A stretch of DNA of 50,988 nucleotides from UMGS1601 sp900553335 (GCA_937920725.1 CALEUW010000023.1:1-50988), one strand, 5' to 3'; positions 33,072 through 41,720 are shown, counted from the stretch's first letter. Notes: a model not told the origin generated them from the sequence alone. Numbers and translations are program-made.

Positions 33072-34424
33072 ATGATACAAACGATTCTTGATGAAGTATA
33101 CCGTTTTTTGTGGGGACCGGCGATGCTTGCTCTGCTGGTCGGAACAGGAATCTTTTTAACTGTACGTCTTAAATTCCTTCCGTTTAGGAATTTGCCTCAT
33201 GCGCTGTCGCTGGTTTTTAAAAAACATGAGAAAAAGGACGGCTCAGGGGATATTTCGCCGTTTCAGTCGCTTATGACAGCACTTGCCGCAACGATAGGAA
33301 CAGGAAATATCGCAGGTGTTGCAACGGCGCTGGTTTCTGGCGGCCCGGGGGCGGTAGTTTGGATGTGGATATCCGCTCTTTTCGGTTTGTCTACGAAATA
33401 TGCCGAAAGCGTTTTAGCAGTAAAATACAGAGAGAAAAACGATAGGGGAGAGATGTGCGGCGGACCTATGTACGCAATGAAAAACGGTTTTAAGTTTAAA
33501 ACCCTTGGTAGAATAATGGCACTTTTGTTTTCTCTGTTTACAGTTATGGCGTCATTTGGTATCGGAAACATGACGCAGGCAAATTCAATTTCATCAGGAC
33601 TTATGTCAGCGTTCGGAATTCCTGCTTGGATAACGGGTATCGTAATATCGGTATTGATACTTTTAATTTTGCTCGGAGGAATAAAAAGCATTGGAAAAGT
33701 ATGCGGAGTAATCGTTCCTGTTATGGCGGTTGGATACATAATCAGCGCATTGATCATTATTGCATTAAATATAGAAAATGTTCCGTCGGGACTTCTTTCT
33801 ATGATACAAAGTGCATTTTCGTTCAAGTCGGTTGGCGGAGGAGTTCTTGGAATAACAGTTGTAAAGGCAATTCAGTCGGGAGTTTCAAGGGGCGTTTTTT
33901 CAAACGAAGCGGGACTTGGCTCAGCACCTATTGCTGCAGCAGCTGCAAATACCGATTTACCGTCAAGGCAGGCATATATAAATATGACAGGAACATTTTT
34001 TGATACGCTTTTGGTTTGCTCGATGACAGCTGTTGCCATTGCTTCGTCGGGAGTGCTCGAATCATCGGCAGCTACAGGTGCAAACCTTACTATAGAAGCT
34101 TTTGAATCAACGCTCGGACCTGTAGGCGGATATATCGTGGCTATCGGACTTGTATTTTTTGCGTTTTCGACAATTTTAGGTTGGGAATACTACGGCGAAA
34201 AGGCTCTTGAGTATTTTGTCAGAAAAAGAGCGGTGCTGATAGCGTATCGGATTTTTTATTCAGCGATATGCTTTATCGGTGCAACGGCCCAGCTTTCAGT
34301 AGTATGGCAATTCTCCGATATAGCAAATGCACTTATGGCTATACCGAATCTTATATGTCTGATTTTGTTAAGTCCGATCGTGGCAAAGGAATGTTTTGAA
34401 TACCAAAAAAAGAAAAAGCTGTAA
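33072..34424 (+). CDS. Sodium:alanine/glycine symporter (AGCS family)
   Basis: 450 aa from ATG 33072; AAGGAGAG lies about 11 nt upstream, whereas a TTG at 33045 has no ribosome site. About ten or eleven membrane helices. Family motifs: FQSLMTALAATIGTGNIAGVATAL (about 57-80), GPGAVVWMWISALFG, and SRGVFSNEAGLGSAPIAAAAA. LGWEYYGEKALEY is also typical. AGCS proteins import alanine or glycine with Na+. Substrate choice cannot be read from sequence. Monocistronic, closed by a perfect terminator. Confidence 0.95.
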   Translation: MIQTILDEVYRFLWGPAMLALLVGTGIFLTVRLKFLPFRNLPHALSLVFKKHEKKDGSGDISPFQSLMTALAATIGTGNIAGVATALVSGGPGAVVWMWISALFGLSTKYAESVLAVKYREKNDRGEMCGGPMYAMKNGFKFKTLGRIMALLFSLFTVMASFGIGNMTQANSISSGLMSAFGIPAWITGIVISVLILLILLGGIKSIGKVCGVIVPVMAVGYIISALIIIALNIENVPSGLLSMIQSAFSFKSVGGGVLGITVVKAIQSGVSRGVFSNEAGLGSAPIAAAAANTDLPSRQAYINMTGTFFDTLLVCSMTAVAIASSGVLESSAATGANLTIEAFESTLGPVGGYIVAIGLVFFAFSTILGWEYYGEKALEYFVRKRAVLIAYRIFYSAICFIGATAQLSVVWQFSDIANALMAIPNLICLILLSPIVAKECFEYQKKKKL

Positions 34425-34428
34425 TGAA

Positions 34429-34463
34429 AAAGGCAAAGGGTTACAAGCAAACCCTTTGCCTTT
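34429..34463. terminator. Bidirectional terminator
   Basis: AAAGGCAAAGGG (34429-34440) pairs perfectly with CCCTTTGCCTTT (34452-34463). T-runs follow on both strands. It serves the symporter gene and the convergent CDP-alcohol transferase gene. Confidence 0.9.
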
Positions 34464-34468
34464 AGTTA

Positions 34469-35035
34469 TTACTTTTCAGATTTGATTTTTTTGTTTTCCT
34501 TATAAAAATAAATTATATACATCACCAGTGACCAGAACATGATAACGGCACAGAAAATAATAATCAAATTTGCCCAAAAAGCCTCCAAATCAAAAACCAA
34601 AAGTATTATCAGCGCTACAAATAAAATTGCTGTGCATATTTTTCCGAACCATTTAGCACTGTTTACGATCCCTCGCTTGAAATTTCTTATTCCCATAACA
34701 GCCATAAAGCTCTCTTTTATAATAAGTATTGCAACAAGAAGTATTATCAGTCGGTGCTTTGCACAAAGGCAAAGCATTATAACTCCGTGCGAAAGCTTAT
34801 CAGCTATAGGATCAATAGCCTTTCCTAGATTTGAAATCATATTGAAACGTCTGGCTATGAATCCGTCAAAAAAATCGGTAAGGAATCCCAAAGCAAGTAT
34901 TACGATCGCTGTGTATTTTTCAGCTTGTGTATCGGCGTTCAGATATAAAATCATAAAAACACCTAAAAGAACAAATCTAAGCAATGTCAAAAGATTAGGA
35001 ATTGTCAAAACTTCCTTAAACAGTTTGTTATTCAT
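34469..35035 (-). CDS. CDP-alcohol phosphatidyltransferase (PgsA-like)
   Basis: 188 aa from ATG 35035, chosen because AAGGGGAAAA precedes it; the longer frame from 35095 lacks a ribosome site. Integral membrane enzyme with about six helices. The CDP-alcohol motif is complete: DFFDGFIARRFN, then GKAIDPIADK, giving D-x2-DG-x2-AR-x8-G-x3-D-x3-D near residues 52-74. Most likely makes phosphatidylglycerophosphate from CDP-diacylglycerol; a cardiolipin or inositol variant cannot be excluded. IPNLLTLLRFVLLG at the N-terminus is common in PgsA. Confidence 0.85.
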   Translation of the reverse strand: MNNKLFKEVLTIPNLLTLLRFVLLGVFMILYLNADTQAEKYTAIVILALGFLTDFFDGFIARRFNMISNLGKAIDPIADKLSHGVIMLCLCAKHRLIILLVAILIIKESFMAVMGIRNFKRGIVNSAKWFGKICTAILFVALIILLVFDLEAFWANLIIIFCAVIMFWSLVMYIIYFYKENKKIKSEK

Positions 35036-35164
35036 GGATTTTCCCCTTAATTTATGCGATGTTTTAATTGTATACCAAAATTTTGATTTTGTCAATTGGA
35101 TATAAAGCTGTTAATCAAAAGCTGTAAGACGAATCGACCTGCTTATCTGATATTTTTTAATGTA

Positions 35165-35193
35165 TTGAAATTGGATTTAAGATATGCTAAAAT
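35165..35193 (+). promoter_or_regulatory. Promoter of the EamA transporter gene
   Basis: TTGAAA (35165-35170), 17-nt spacer, TAAAAT (35188-35193). It lies over an upstream in-frame ATG (35184), which supports ATG 35226 as the start. Confidence 0.65.
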
Positions 35194-35225
35194 ATATCTC
35201 GAATGTTAAAAGTAGAGGTGATCGC

Positions 35226-36164
35226 ATGAAGAGATTTTTATCTAAAGGTTATGTTGTTGCTGCGCTTTGTACTATGTGTTGCATGCTTTGGGGATCGGCT
35301 ATTCCGATGATAAAGCTCGGATACGAGGAGATGAATATAGACAGCGCTGATATTCCTGCTCAGATACTTTCAGCAGGTATAAGGTTTTTTCTTGCAGGAA
35401 TTTTGACGTCTATTATCGGAAGTGTTATTTCAAAAAAGCCGATATACCCAAAATCAGGAGCATCGCTTTTCCGTGCGCTTAAGTTGAGCATGTTTCAGAC
35501 AATAATACAGTATGTATTTTTCTATATAGGACTTGCCAATACAACCGGAGTTAAAGCATCGATTTTAGACGGTACAAGCGTTTTTATTGCATTGTTTGTA
35601 TCGGGACTTATTTTTAAGATGGAAAAAGTAACGGTGCATAAAATAATAGGCTCGGTCATTGGATTTATTGGAGTATTTTTAATAAACATAAATACTGAAA
35701 GCGTAAAAACACTTTTTGATTTTTCTGTTTTAGGCGAAGGTTTTATTATACTTTCAACTATCGGATATGCTTGTTCTTCAGTATTTATGAAACGCTACAG
35801 CGCTTATGACGATACTACAATGCTAAGCGGATATCAGTTTATGATCGGCGGATTGATAATGATTATAGCAGGTTATGCATTTGGAGGAAGAATTGCTGTA
35901 TTTGATTTGAAGGCTGCGATGATAATAGTTTATCTTGCGTTTGTTTCTGCCGTTGCGTATACGATATGGGCACAGCTTTTAAAATACAATCCTGTTTCAA
36001 AGGTTGCAGTTTTTGGATTTTTAACTCCTGTCTTAGGATCGGTTTTTTCAATGATAATCTTAGGTGAAACCGGAGCATTTAATCTTAAAGGAGCGATATC
36101 CCTTATATTAGTATCTTTGGGAATAATGCTTGTAAACACGAATTTTCAAAAAAAGAGTGTATAA
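35226..36164 (+). CDS. EamA/DMT family transporter
   Basis: 312 aa from ATG 35226 with AGAGGTGAT upstream. Ten predicted membrane helices arranged as two EamA repeats. CTMCCMLWGSAIPMIKLGYE (about 11-30) and IIQYVFFYIGLANTTGVKASIL belong to the first repeat; STIGYACSSVFMKRYSAYDD and FLTPVLGSVFSMIILGE to the second. The family exports or imports amino acids, nucleosides or other small metabolites; the substrate is unknown. Single gene. Confidence 0.9.
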   Translation: MKRFLSKGYVVAALCTMCCMLWGSAIPMIKLGYEEMNIDSADIPAQILSAGIRFFLAGILTSIIGSVISKKPIYPKSGASLFRALKLSMFQTIIQYVFFYIGLANTTGVKASILDGTSVFIALFVSGLIFKMEKVTVHKIIGSVIGFIGVFLININTESVKTLFDFSVLGEGFIILSTIGYACSSVFMKRYSAYDDTTMLSGYQFMIGGLIMIIAGYAFGGRIAVFDLKAAMIIVYLAFVSAVAYTIWAQLLKYNPVSKVAVFGFLTPVLGSVFSMIILGETGAFNLKGAISLILVSLGIMLVNTNFQKKSV

Positions 36165-36168
36165 AAGT

Positions 36169-36207
36169 AAAACAGACTCAAAAGAAAGAAGTCTGAGAGT
36201 CTGTTTT
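36169..36207. terminator. Terminator-like hairpin after the EamA gene
   Basis: AAAACAGACTC (36169-36179) pairs perfectly with GAGTCTGTTTT (36197-36207). T-runs are short on both strands but the stem is strong and lies between convergent genes. Confidence 0.65.
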
Positions 36208-36224
36208 GGGGAGCGGTTTTAATA

Positions 36225-37613
36225 TCATTCGTGAGGGATAGCAGGATAAATCTCATTTATATCAGAGTAGAATGAGTCTAAAGCCTCATCATATGTTTTT
36301 GAACCGTTGAAGTAAAGCATCATGTTTGACTTAAGCTTTTTGCTAAGATACTGATCATAAGCCGAAAGGTTGCCGTTAAAACTGATTTTGTCAGCAGTTG
36401 CGTCAAGAAGCGAAAGGTGATTTTGTCCGCCAAGAAACGTATTTTCGTATCCGCTGTCAATAAGCTGTCGGTTCGCTTCTTTATTGTTGGAAAAGCAATG
36501 CCCGTTTTCGGTCATAGCTTTCATAGCCTCTGTATTACAGGTGAGATTTAACATAATATCCTTGATGAGTTCCTGATTATCTGTTCCCTGACAAGCAATA
36601 AGCCCTGTGCCGCCAAAGACGTATGGTACAGGTCCGGTGCAAGCTCTCCACTGCCCGTACAGTCCGTTTCCTGCTATAGCGTTTGAACCGTCTGATCTAA
36701 TTTTTTCGTCAACCGTTGCGTCAGGGAGAGGAAAGTTGCTTCCCCACGTTGAGAAAAAATAACCGAATACATTTGAAGTCTTATTCATGTCATCAAACCA
36801 ACTGTCATCACCAAGCGAAGTATTATTGTTGTATCCGCTGTCCGTATACTTTTTAGTAAGGTCGATCCATTGCTTTAGTTTTTCGTCAATAGTGATCTTA
36901 CCGTCTGTCACCCAAGGTGCTGTCATGTTGCTTGAGAATAGTTCGTACATATCATCGTAACCCGAAAGGATTCTGTATCCGTTTTCCTTCATTTTAGCGG
37001 CAAGATCTGTGAATTTGTCGAGATCCGAAATATAAGCTTGAACTTCATCGGGATCGCTTGTTCCGAGAACTGCTTCGGCAATGTCTACTCTGTAAAAATA
37101 AAGTCCCGGTGTAGCTTCCCATGTAACACCAATAAGCTCACCTCTTTGATTTGTAAACACCTGTTTTGTATAGTCGTACTGATTTTTGAGATCGTCTTCG
37201 GTAATTCCAAGCTCTGATACAGGAACAGCAACGTCAGAATTTACTAACTTCTCAACTTTGTCCATATCTACAATGAAGAGGTCAATCTTTTCGTCAGTAG
37301 GTAAGTCGTTTTGATTTTCAATAGATTTGTTGAGCACTGACAGATGAGTTTCGTCTTCACTTTCGGGCAGTATCCAGTTCATTTCAACATCTTCGAGTAC
37401 CTTTCTGTCAGCATGGGGTATATAGTACATTGCGAATGTTTCTTGAAATTCTAAGTTTTCGCAATAAATGTTTAGCACCTTTCCCTGATCAGTGTCTAAG
37501 CTTACATCATTCGAATTGGTTTTAGAATCCTTGCAGCTTGAGAGTGTTGTTATTGATATAACAACTGCGGCTGTTCCGATAAGAGTTCTTTTGATATTAC
37601 TTGTGTTTTTCAT
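36225..37613 (-). CDS. Extracellular solute-binding lipoprotein
   Basis: 462 aa from ATG 37613 (TAGGGGG upstream; a longer frame from 37661 has none). Signal peptide with lipobox LSSC (Cys near residue 27), so lipid-anchored outside the membrane. The rest resembles family 1 solute-binding proteins for sugars: VLNIYCENLEFQETFAMYY at the mature N-terminus, EKIDLFIVDMDKVEKLV, GELIGVTWEATPGLYFYRVDI, and a C-terminal LSAYDQYLSKKLKSNMM. No ABC permease or ATPase gene is next to it. Likely binds an oligosaccharide; ligand unknown. Confidence 0.85.
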   Translation of the reverse strand: MKNTSNIKRTLIGTAAVVISITTLSSCKDSKTNSNDVSLDTDQGKVLNIYCENLEFQETFAMYYIPHADRKVLEDVEMNWILPESEDETHLSVLNKSIENQNDLPTDEKIDLFIVDMDKVEKLVNSDVAVPVSELGITEDDLKNQYDYTKQVFTNQRGELIGVTWEATPGLYFYRVDIAEAVLGTSDPDEVQAYISDLDKFTDLAAKMKENGYRILSGYDDMYELFSSNMTAPWVTDGKITIDEKLKQWIDLTKKYTDSGYNNNTSLGDDSWFDDMNKTSNVFGYFFSTWGSNFPLPDATVDEKIRSDGSNAIAGNGLYGQWRACTGPVPYVFGGTGLIACQGTDNQELIKDIMLNLTCNTEAMKAMTENGHCFSNNKEANRQLIDSGYENTFLGGQNHLSLLDATADKISFNGNLSAYDQYLSKKLKSNMMLYFNGSKTYDEALDSFYSDINEIYPAIPHE

Positions 37614-37661
37614 CGAAAACCCCCTAAGATAGTGTAGAGCTGCCAAAAGATAGATATACAT

Positions 37662-37916
37662 ACTTTGATTTGGCGCTTAAACATAATAGCACATTTTTTA
37701 AAATAAAAAAAGACATGAATGACACAATATTTTTTTAAATAAAAGTGCGTGCTTTACACGATATGGTTTAAATTTTTGAGTTAAGATCGTGTCGGATAAA
37801 CACGAATAATGAAAAAATATTTGTTTTTATAATATATTTAGCCATAGATTTCTAGGATTTTTTTAATTCTTTTAATTTTAGCGGTAATATGTTTCGTTTG
37901 CAAAAAAACAAGCTGG
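37662..37916. other. AT-rich gap upstream of the lipoprotein gene
   Basis: Contains a likely extended -10 for the lipoprotein gene on the minus strand (TGCTATTAT, ending at 37683) without a clear -35. CGTGT and ACACG flank CGGATAA at 37787-37803, a small inverted repeat. No gene is supported. Confidence 0.35.
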
Positions 37917-37920
37917 TTGG

Positions 37921-38244
37921 TATAATAACCTTAAGGGAAAAACAGCTTATTGCTGTTTTATCGTGCATTCGCACGATTGGCTTCGCCGCCCTTTAAGAAC
38001 ATTGAATCATTAATTTGCGGCTGTCGCCGCTCTGTCGGCTTTGCCGACGATTGCGATAAATCGCAATTAAATTATGGTATAATAACCTTAAGGGAAAAAC
38101 AGCTTATCGCTGTTTTATCGTGCATTCGCACGATTGGCTTCGCCGCCCTTAAGAACATTGAATCATTAATTTGCGGCTGTCGCCGCTCTGTCGGCTTAGC
38201 CGGCGATTGCGATAAATCGCAATTAAATTATGTTATAATAACCT
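37921..38244 (+). repeat. 157-bp multi-hairpin repeat B, two tandem units plus a partial
   Basis: Units begin TATAATAACC at 37921, 38078 and 38234, giving periods of 157 and 156 bp; the third unit stops after about 20 bp. Each unit carries, in order, an outer CTTAAGGG/CCCTTAAG-type pair enclosing AAAACAGC/GCTGTTTT, ATCGTGC/GCACGAT and GGC-TTC-GCC hairpins, then GCGGC/GCCGC, GTCGGC/GCCGAC and TTGCGAT/ATCGCAA hairpins, and ends ATTATGGTATAAT. The units are nearly identical, indicating recent duplication. A third copy lies inverted at 15513-15669. Confidence 0.85.
38231..38239 (+). promoter_or_regulatory. Extended -10 at the array end, candidate GH74 promoter
   Basis: TGTTATAAT is a consensus extended -10 (TGnTATAAT). 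Transcription would start near 38246, 38 nt before the GH74 start codon. No -35 at 17 nt; TTGCGA lies 21 nt upstream. Confidence 0.45.
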
Positions 38245-38283
38245 AAGGGAAAAACAGCAGTTTCTTTATAAGGAGGGAGATTT

Positions 38284-40608
38284 GTGCCGGTTAAATATGA
38301 GTTTAAAAATATTCCGATAAAAGGCGGAGGATTTGTAACAGGATTTGTATTCAGCGATAATTTCGAAGGTGTTTTATATGCAAGAACCGATATAGGCGGA
38401 GTGTACAGGTTTGACTTTTTGCAAAACAAATGGATCTGCCTTATTGATGATGTAAAAGCAATAGATTCAAAGAGGTGTTATCCGATAGGGATTGCTCTTG
38501 ATGAAAAAATAAAAGAACGGATTTATATCGCCTGCGGAGATCATAAAAACGGAAGGCTTTACATAAGCAATGACTTCGGGAGAACATATATAGAAAGGGT
38601 TATTCCATGCAGTATTCATGGAAATTTTATCGGAAGAAGTGCTGGTGAACGGCTTATAAAAAAGGACGGAATGCTTTATTTTGCATCACAAAGCGAAGGT
38701 TTGTTTATTTCGGATAATGATGGAGAGAGCTGGGAGAACATTAAACCTTTTTCGGAACGGAACCTAACCTTTATATATAAGGAGAGATTAGGAAAAAAAG
38801 AGTTTTTTATTATTGGTGCAACCGGTGAAGCTAACGCTTCGGGAGCGGTAAGAGGGCATACTCTTTTTGCGTCCTACGATAATTTAAAAAGCTTTGTTAA
38901 GCTTGATATTCCAAAGCCTATCACAGATCCTGTTTGCGAGCATCCGGGATTTGTTCCCCAGCGGGCGGCAGTCAGCGATAAATATCTTTTTGTGACATTC
39001 ACTCAGGTGCAAAAGGGCTTCGGCGGGTTTGATGCGATTTCCTGCGACAGCGCACCTTGCTATGACGCAAGGGCATACAGATATAAAATGACCGACAACG
39101 GGCTCACATTAGATAAAGATATTACCCCATTAAACATACCGTTTGAAAACTTGGACAGAAAGGTTTCTGGGAAGTGCGAAAGCGAGGTTTTGATTGGATC
39201 GGGACTTTCCGGAGTATGCTACAGAAACGGTATGCTTGTCATCTCGGAAATAGGCTCTATGCGAGGTGACGATGCAATTTATATGAGTACCGACAACGGG
39301 GACAGCTTCAGTATTATTTTAAAAGGGCTTGAAGAGGGTAAGATCGACTTTACCGTTTCATATATGAAGCCTGAATACAACGGAAACCGTTCTTTGATAC
39401 ATTGGATGAGCGATGTGAAAATAAATCCCTTTGACAGCAATATGATGCTGTTTAATACAGGAACCGGCGTTTTTATGACACGGAATCTGGCTGAAGCTAA
39501 ATCAGGAGGAAGGGTTTTGTTTTCACCCGAATGCAACGGGATTGAAGAAACTGTTCACATGAACGTCTATTCTCCTCCGAAAGGAGAGGTGAGGTGCATA
39601 GACCTTGTCGGGGATCTCGGAGGGTTTGTGTTTAAGGATTTGGAAAACGGAGCTGAAAATACATTTGCGAACGAAAACAACGATAGGTATATAACTTGTC
39701 TTAACGCAGATTTCTCGGATTTTGGTTCAGTTTATTTTGCAGCGACTCCTAGAGGAAATTGGACCGGGGAAACAAAGGGAGGAGTTATAGTTACAAGAGA
39801 TCAGGGGAAAAGCTTTAAGCTTTTAAAATATCCGTCAGGACTTACTGAAAAGATTGATAAAATAATCGAGAATATAAAAAAGCCGAACGTTGATTCAGGC
39901 TGGGTTGCAATGACTTCAGACGAGAAGCGGATACTATGGGCGATGAGCGGACTTGACCGTGGGTTTTATTCAGATACGGTCGTTTATACCGATGATGAAG
40001 GTGAAAACTGGAGCTTGTCAAGCTTTTTCGGAAGTAAAAATTACGCTGATGATCCTATATCTATAAAAATATATTCATGCAGAGTAGACGAAAATTTGAT
40101 ATGGGCGATAAACGATAAAGGAATTGTCTTTATAAGCGAAGACAAAGGAAAAACCTTTACTCAGAGAAATCTTGTCGGTGACAAGTTTGAAGAACCGCAG
40201 GAACGCTTTGGCGATAATCGCTTTGAAGCGAGAGCTGAGCCGGGAAAAGCACATTGCCTTTGGATAGCCTTAAGAAAAAGCGGACTTTTTAGACTTGAGT
40301 TAAAGGACGGTGCAGTTTATTCTCAAAAAATCACTTCAGATAAGGACAAAATATGCGGTGTTGGCTTCGGAAAGCCGATTGGCGATGAAAGTCCTGTTAC
40401 AATATTTACAACGGGTGTTTTAGGAGGCGAATACGGCTTTTGGCGTTCAACCGATTATGCAAAGAGTTTTGTGCGAATAAATGATGACACTCAATGTTAT
40501 GGAACGGTAACGGGAATAACAGGGGATCCGAGAGAGTTCGGCAGAGTGTATATTGCCTCAGGCTCAAAGGGAATAATTACAGGAAAGCCTGTTAAGGAAA
40601 GGCTATAA
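38284..40608 (+). CDS. GH74 family xyloglucanase-like glycoside hydrolase
   Basis: 774 aa from GTG with GGAGGGAG upstream. The N-terminus GGGFVTGFVFSDNFEGVLY then ARTDIGGVYRFD (residues 14-44) is the GH74 fingerprint. Asp36 in that motif and Asp444 in LVGDLGGFVFKDL occupy the places of the two catalytic aspartates (spacing 408, as expected for the family). BNR/Asp-box-like repeats (SDNDGESWENI, STDNGDSFSII, TDDEGENWSLS, SEDKGKTFTQR) indicate the two seven-bladed propellers. Family members hydrolyse the glucan backbone of xyloglucan. There is no signal peptide, and an in-frame TAA 12 nt upstream of the start excludes a longer N-terminus, so the enzyme should stay in the cytoplasm or leave by an unusual route. 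No CBM or dockerin is visible. Confidence 0.88.
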   Translation: MPVKYEFKNIPIKGGGFVTGFVFSDNFEGVLYARTDIGGVYRFDFLQNKWICLIDDVKAIDSKRCYPIGIALDEKIKERIYIACGDHKNGRLYISNDFGRTYIERVIPCSIHGNFIGRSAGERLIKKDGMLYFASQSEGLFISDNDGESWENIKPFSERNLTFIYKERLGKKEFFIIGATGEANASGAVRGHTLFASYDNLKSFVKLDIPKPITDPVCEHPGFVPQRAAVSDKYLFVTFTQVQKGFGGFDAISCDSAPCYDARAYRYKMTDNGLTLDKDITPLNIPFENLDRKVSGKCESEVLIGSGLSGVCYRNGMLVISEIGSMRGDDAIYMSTDNGDSFSIILKGLEEGKIDFTVSYMKPEYNGNRSLIHWMSDVKINPFDSNMMLFNTGTGVFMTRNLAEAKSGGRVLFSPECNGIEETVHMNVYSPPKGEVRCIDLVGDLGGFVFKDLENGAENTFANENNDRYITCLNADFSDFGSVYFAATPRGNWTGETKGGVIVTRDQGKSFKLLKYPSGLTEKIDKIIENIKKPNVDSGWVAMTSDEKRILWAMSGLDRGFYSDTVVYTDDEGENWSLSSFFGSKNYADDPISIKIYSCRVDENLIWAINDKGIVFISEDKGKTFTQRNLVGDKFEEPQERFGDNRFEARAEPGKAHCLWIALRKSGLFRLELKDGAVYSQKITSDKDKICGVGFGKPIGDESPVTIFTTGVLGGEYGFWRSTDYAKSFVRINDDTQCYGTVTGITGDPREFGRVYIASGSKGIITGKPVKERL

Positions 40609-40639
40609 AAAAAGGGAACTGTTTTTAGTTCCCTTTTTT
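40607..40639. terminator. Bidirectional terminator after GH74
   Basis: AAAAAAAGGGAACT (40607-40620) pairs with AGTTCCCTTTTTT (40627-40639) around a 6-nt loop, with T-rich 3' arms on both strands. Confidence 0.9.
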
Positions 40640-40650
40640 GTTAAGATGTT

Positions 40651-41625
40651 TTATTCAAGATCCAAAAGCTCATGGAAGAATGCAGTATAATCATGCCTGC
40701 CGTCCTTGACAAATTTGATAGCTGATGACGGGTGGCTGTTTAAAATTCCGGTAAGAAGATACGAGATATCGTATCCCCATTTATTACCTTCACTTATAAT
40801 AGCCGGCATATGCTTTGCAACAAAATCCATAACAGGCACAAGGTTGTATTTTGGATTTTTCAAAAATGCGAGCAGCGATTCCATATAGCAGTTTCCTGCT
40901 CCTCTACCCATTCCGCTTACCGTACAGTCTAGCCAGCTTACACCATACCTTAAAGCTGTAATAGTATTTGCAAAAGCAAGCTGCTGGTTGTTGTGTGCGT
41001 GGATACCTATCTGCTTATTGTATTTATTTCCTATCTCAAGGTATTTTTGAGAAAGCCTTTCGATCTGTTCGGGGTAATACGCCCCGAAGCTGTCTACTAT
41101 ATAAATAATATCAACGGGGCTTTTTGCCAAAAGCTCAAGGCCCTGTGTAAGCTCTTCATCGTTTATCTTTGAGATAGCCATTATATTTGCACTTACTTCA
41201 TATCCCTTTTTCTTTGCGTCCTCAATTATTTCGATTGCTGAAGGAATCTGATGAATATAAGTTGCCACTCTCATAAGATCAAACGGAGAGTTCTGACTGT
41301 CCAAAACATCGTTTTTAAAATCAGTTCTTCCTACATCAAGCATACAAGCAAGCTTTAAATTAGTATTATTGTCGCCGACAATATCAAAAACATCATCGTC
41401 AGAGCAAAACTTCCACTTTCCGAAATCATCGGGATTGAAAATTTCTTTTGAAGCCTTATAACCGAATTCCATATAATCCACATTGGATTTTAAATTAGTA
41501 TGATAAAGGTCGCGCACAAATTCATCAGTAAATCGGAAGTTGTTCACAAGACCTCCATCTCTAAGTGTTGCGTCAAGTACCCTTACGTCCGGGCGGAATG
41601 AAATTAAATCTCCCTGTGTTGTCAT
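40651..41625 (-). CDS. DRE-TIM metallolyase family aldolase
   Basis: 324 aa. VRVLDATLRDGGLVNNF (about 14-30) is the DRE-type motif whose Asp binds the divalent metal; GIHAHNNQQLAFANT (about 199-213) supplies the two His ligands; GMGRGAGNCYMESLL follows. This is the HMG-CoA-lyase/4-hydroxy-2-oxovalerate aldolase superfamily. The degenerate middle part and lack of an adjacent acetaldehyde dehydrogenase argue against meta-cleavage degradation; stand-alone homologues are often linked to surface glycan loci. Reaction unknown beyond aldol-type C-C cleavage or formation. AAAGGATG precedes the ATG. Confidence 0.8.
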   Translation of the reverse strand: MTTQGDLISFRPDVRVLDATLRDGGLVNNFRFTDEFVRDLYHTNLKSNVDYMEFGYKASKEIFNPDDFGKWKFCSDDDVFDIVGDNNTNLKLACMLDVGRTDFKNDVLDSQNSPFDLMRVATYIHQIPSAIEIIEDAKKKGYEVSANIMAISKINDEELTQGLELLAKSPVDIIYIVDSFGAYYPEQIERLSQKYLEIGNKYNKQIGIHAHNNQQLAFANTITALRYGVSWLDCTVSGMGRGAGNCYMESLLAFLKNPKYNLVPVMDFVAKHMPAIISEGNKWGYDISYLLTGILNSHPSSAIKFVKDGRHDYTAFFHELLDLE

Positions 41626-41720
41626 TTTTCTACATCCTTTTCACTAGTCTTAAACAGTTTATGCTTTAATACTTACTGTCTCCACTTATTCGCTTTAAAT
41701 CGCTAAAGTGCCTGAATCAT

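Noticed and set aside
33263..33826. 187-codon antisense frame opposite the Na+/amino acid symporter gene
   Set aside because: It is a mirror frame of a clear membrane transporter gene, with no ribosome site or recognisable domain.
34539..35105. 188-codon frame opposite the CDP-alcohol phosphatidyltransferase gene
   Set aside because: The minus-strand gene has the full catalytic motif and a ribosome site; the plus frame is a shadow.
37921..38244. Possible CRISPR array
   Set aside because: Only two full units of 157 bp, no short repeat with unique spacers and no cas genes.
37950..38246. 98-codon open frame across the 157-bp repeat array
   Set aside because: The frame exists only because the unit repeats; its protein repeats with the DNA, has no ribosome site, and the hairpin structure explains the conservation better.
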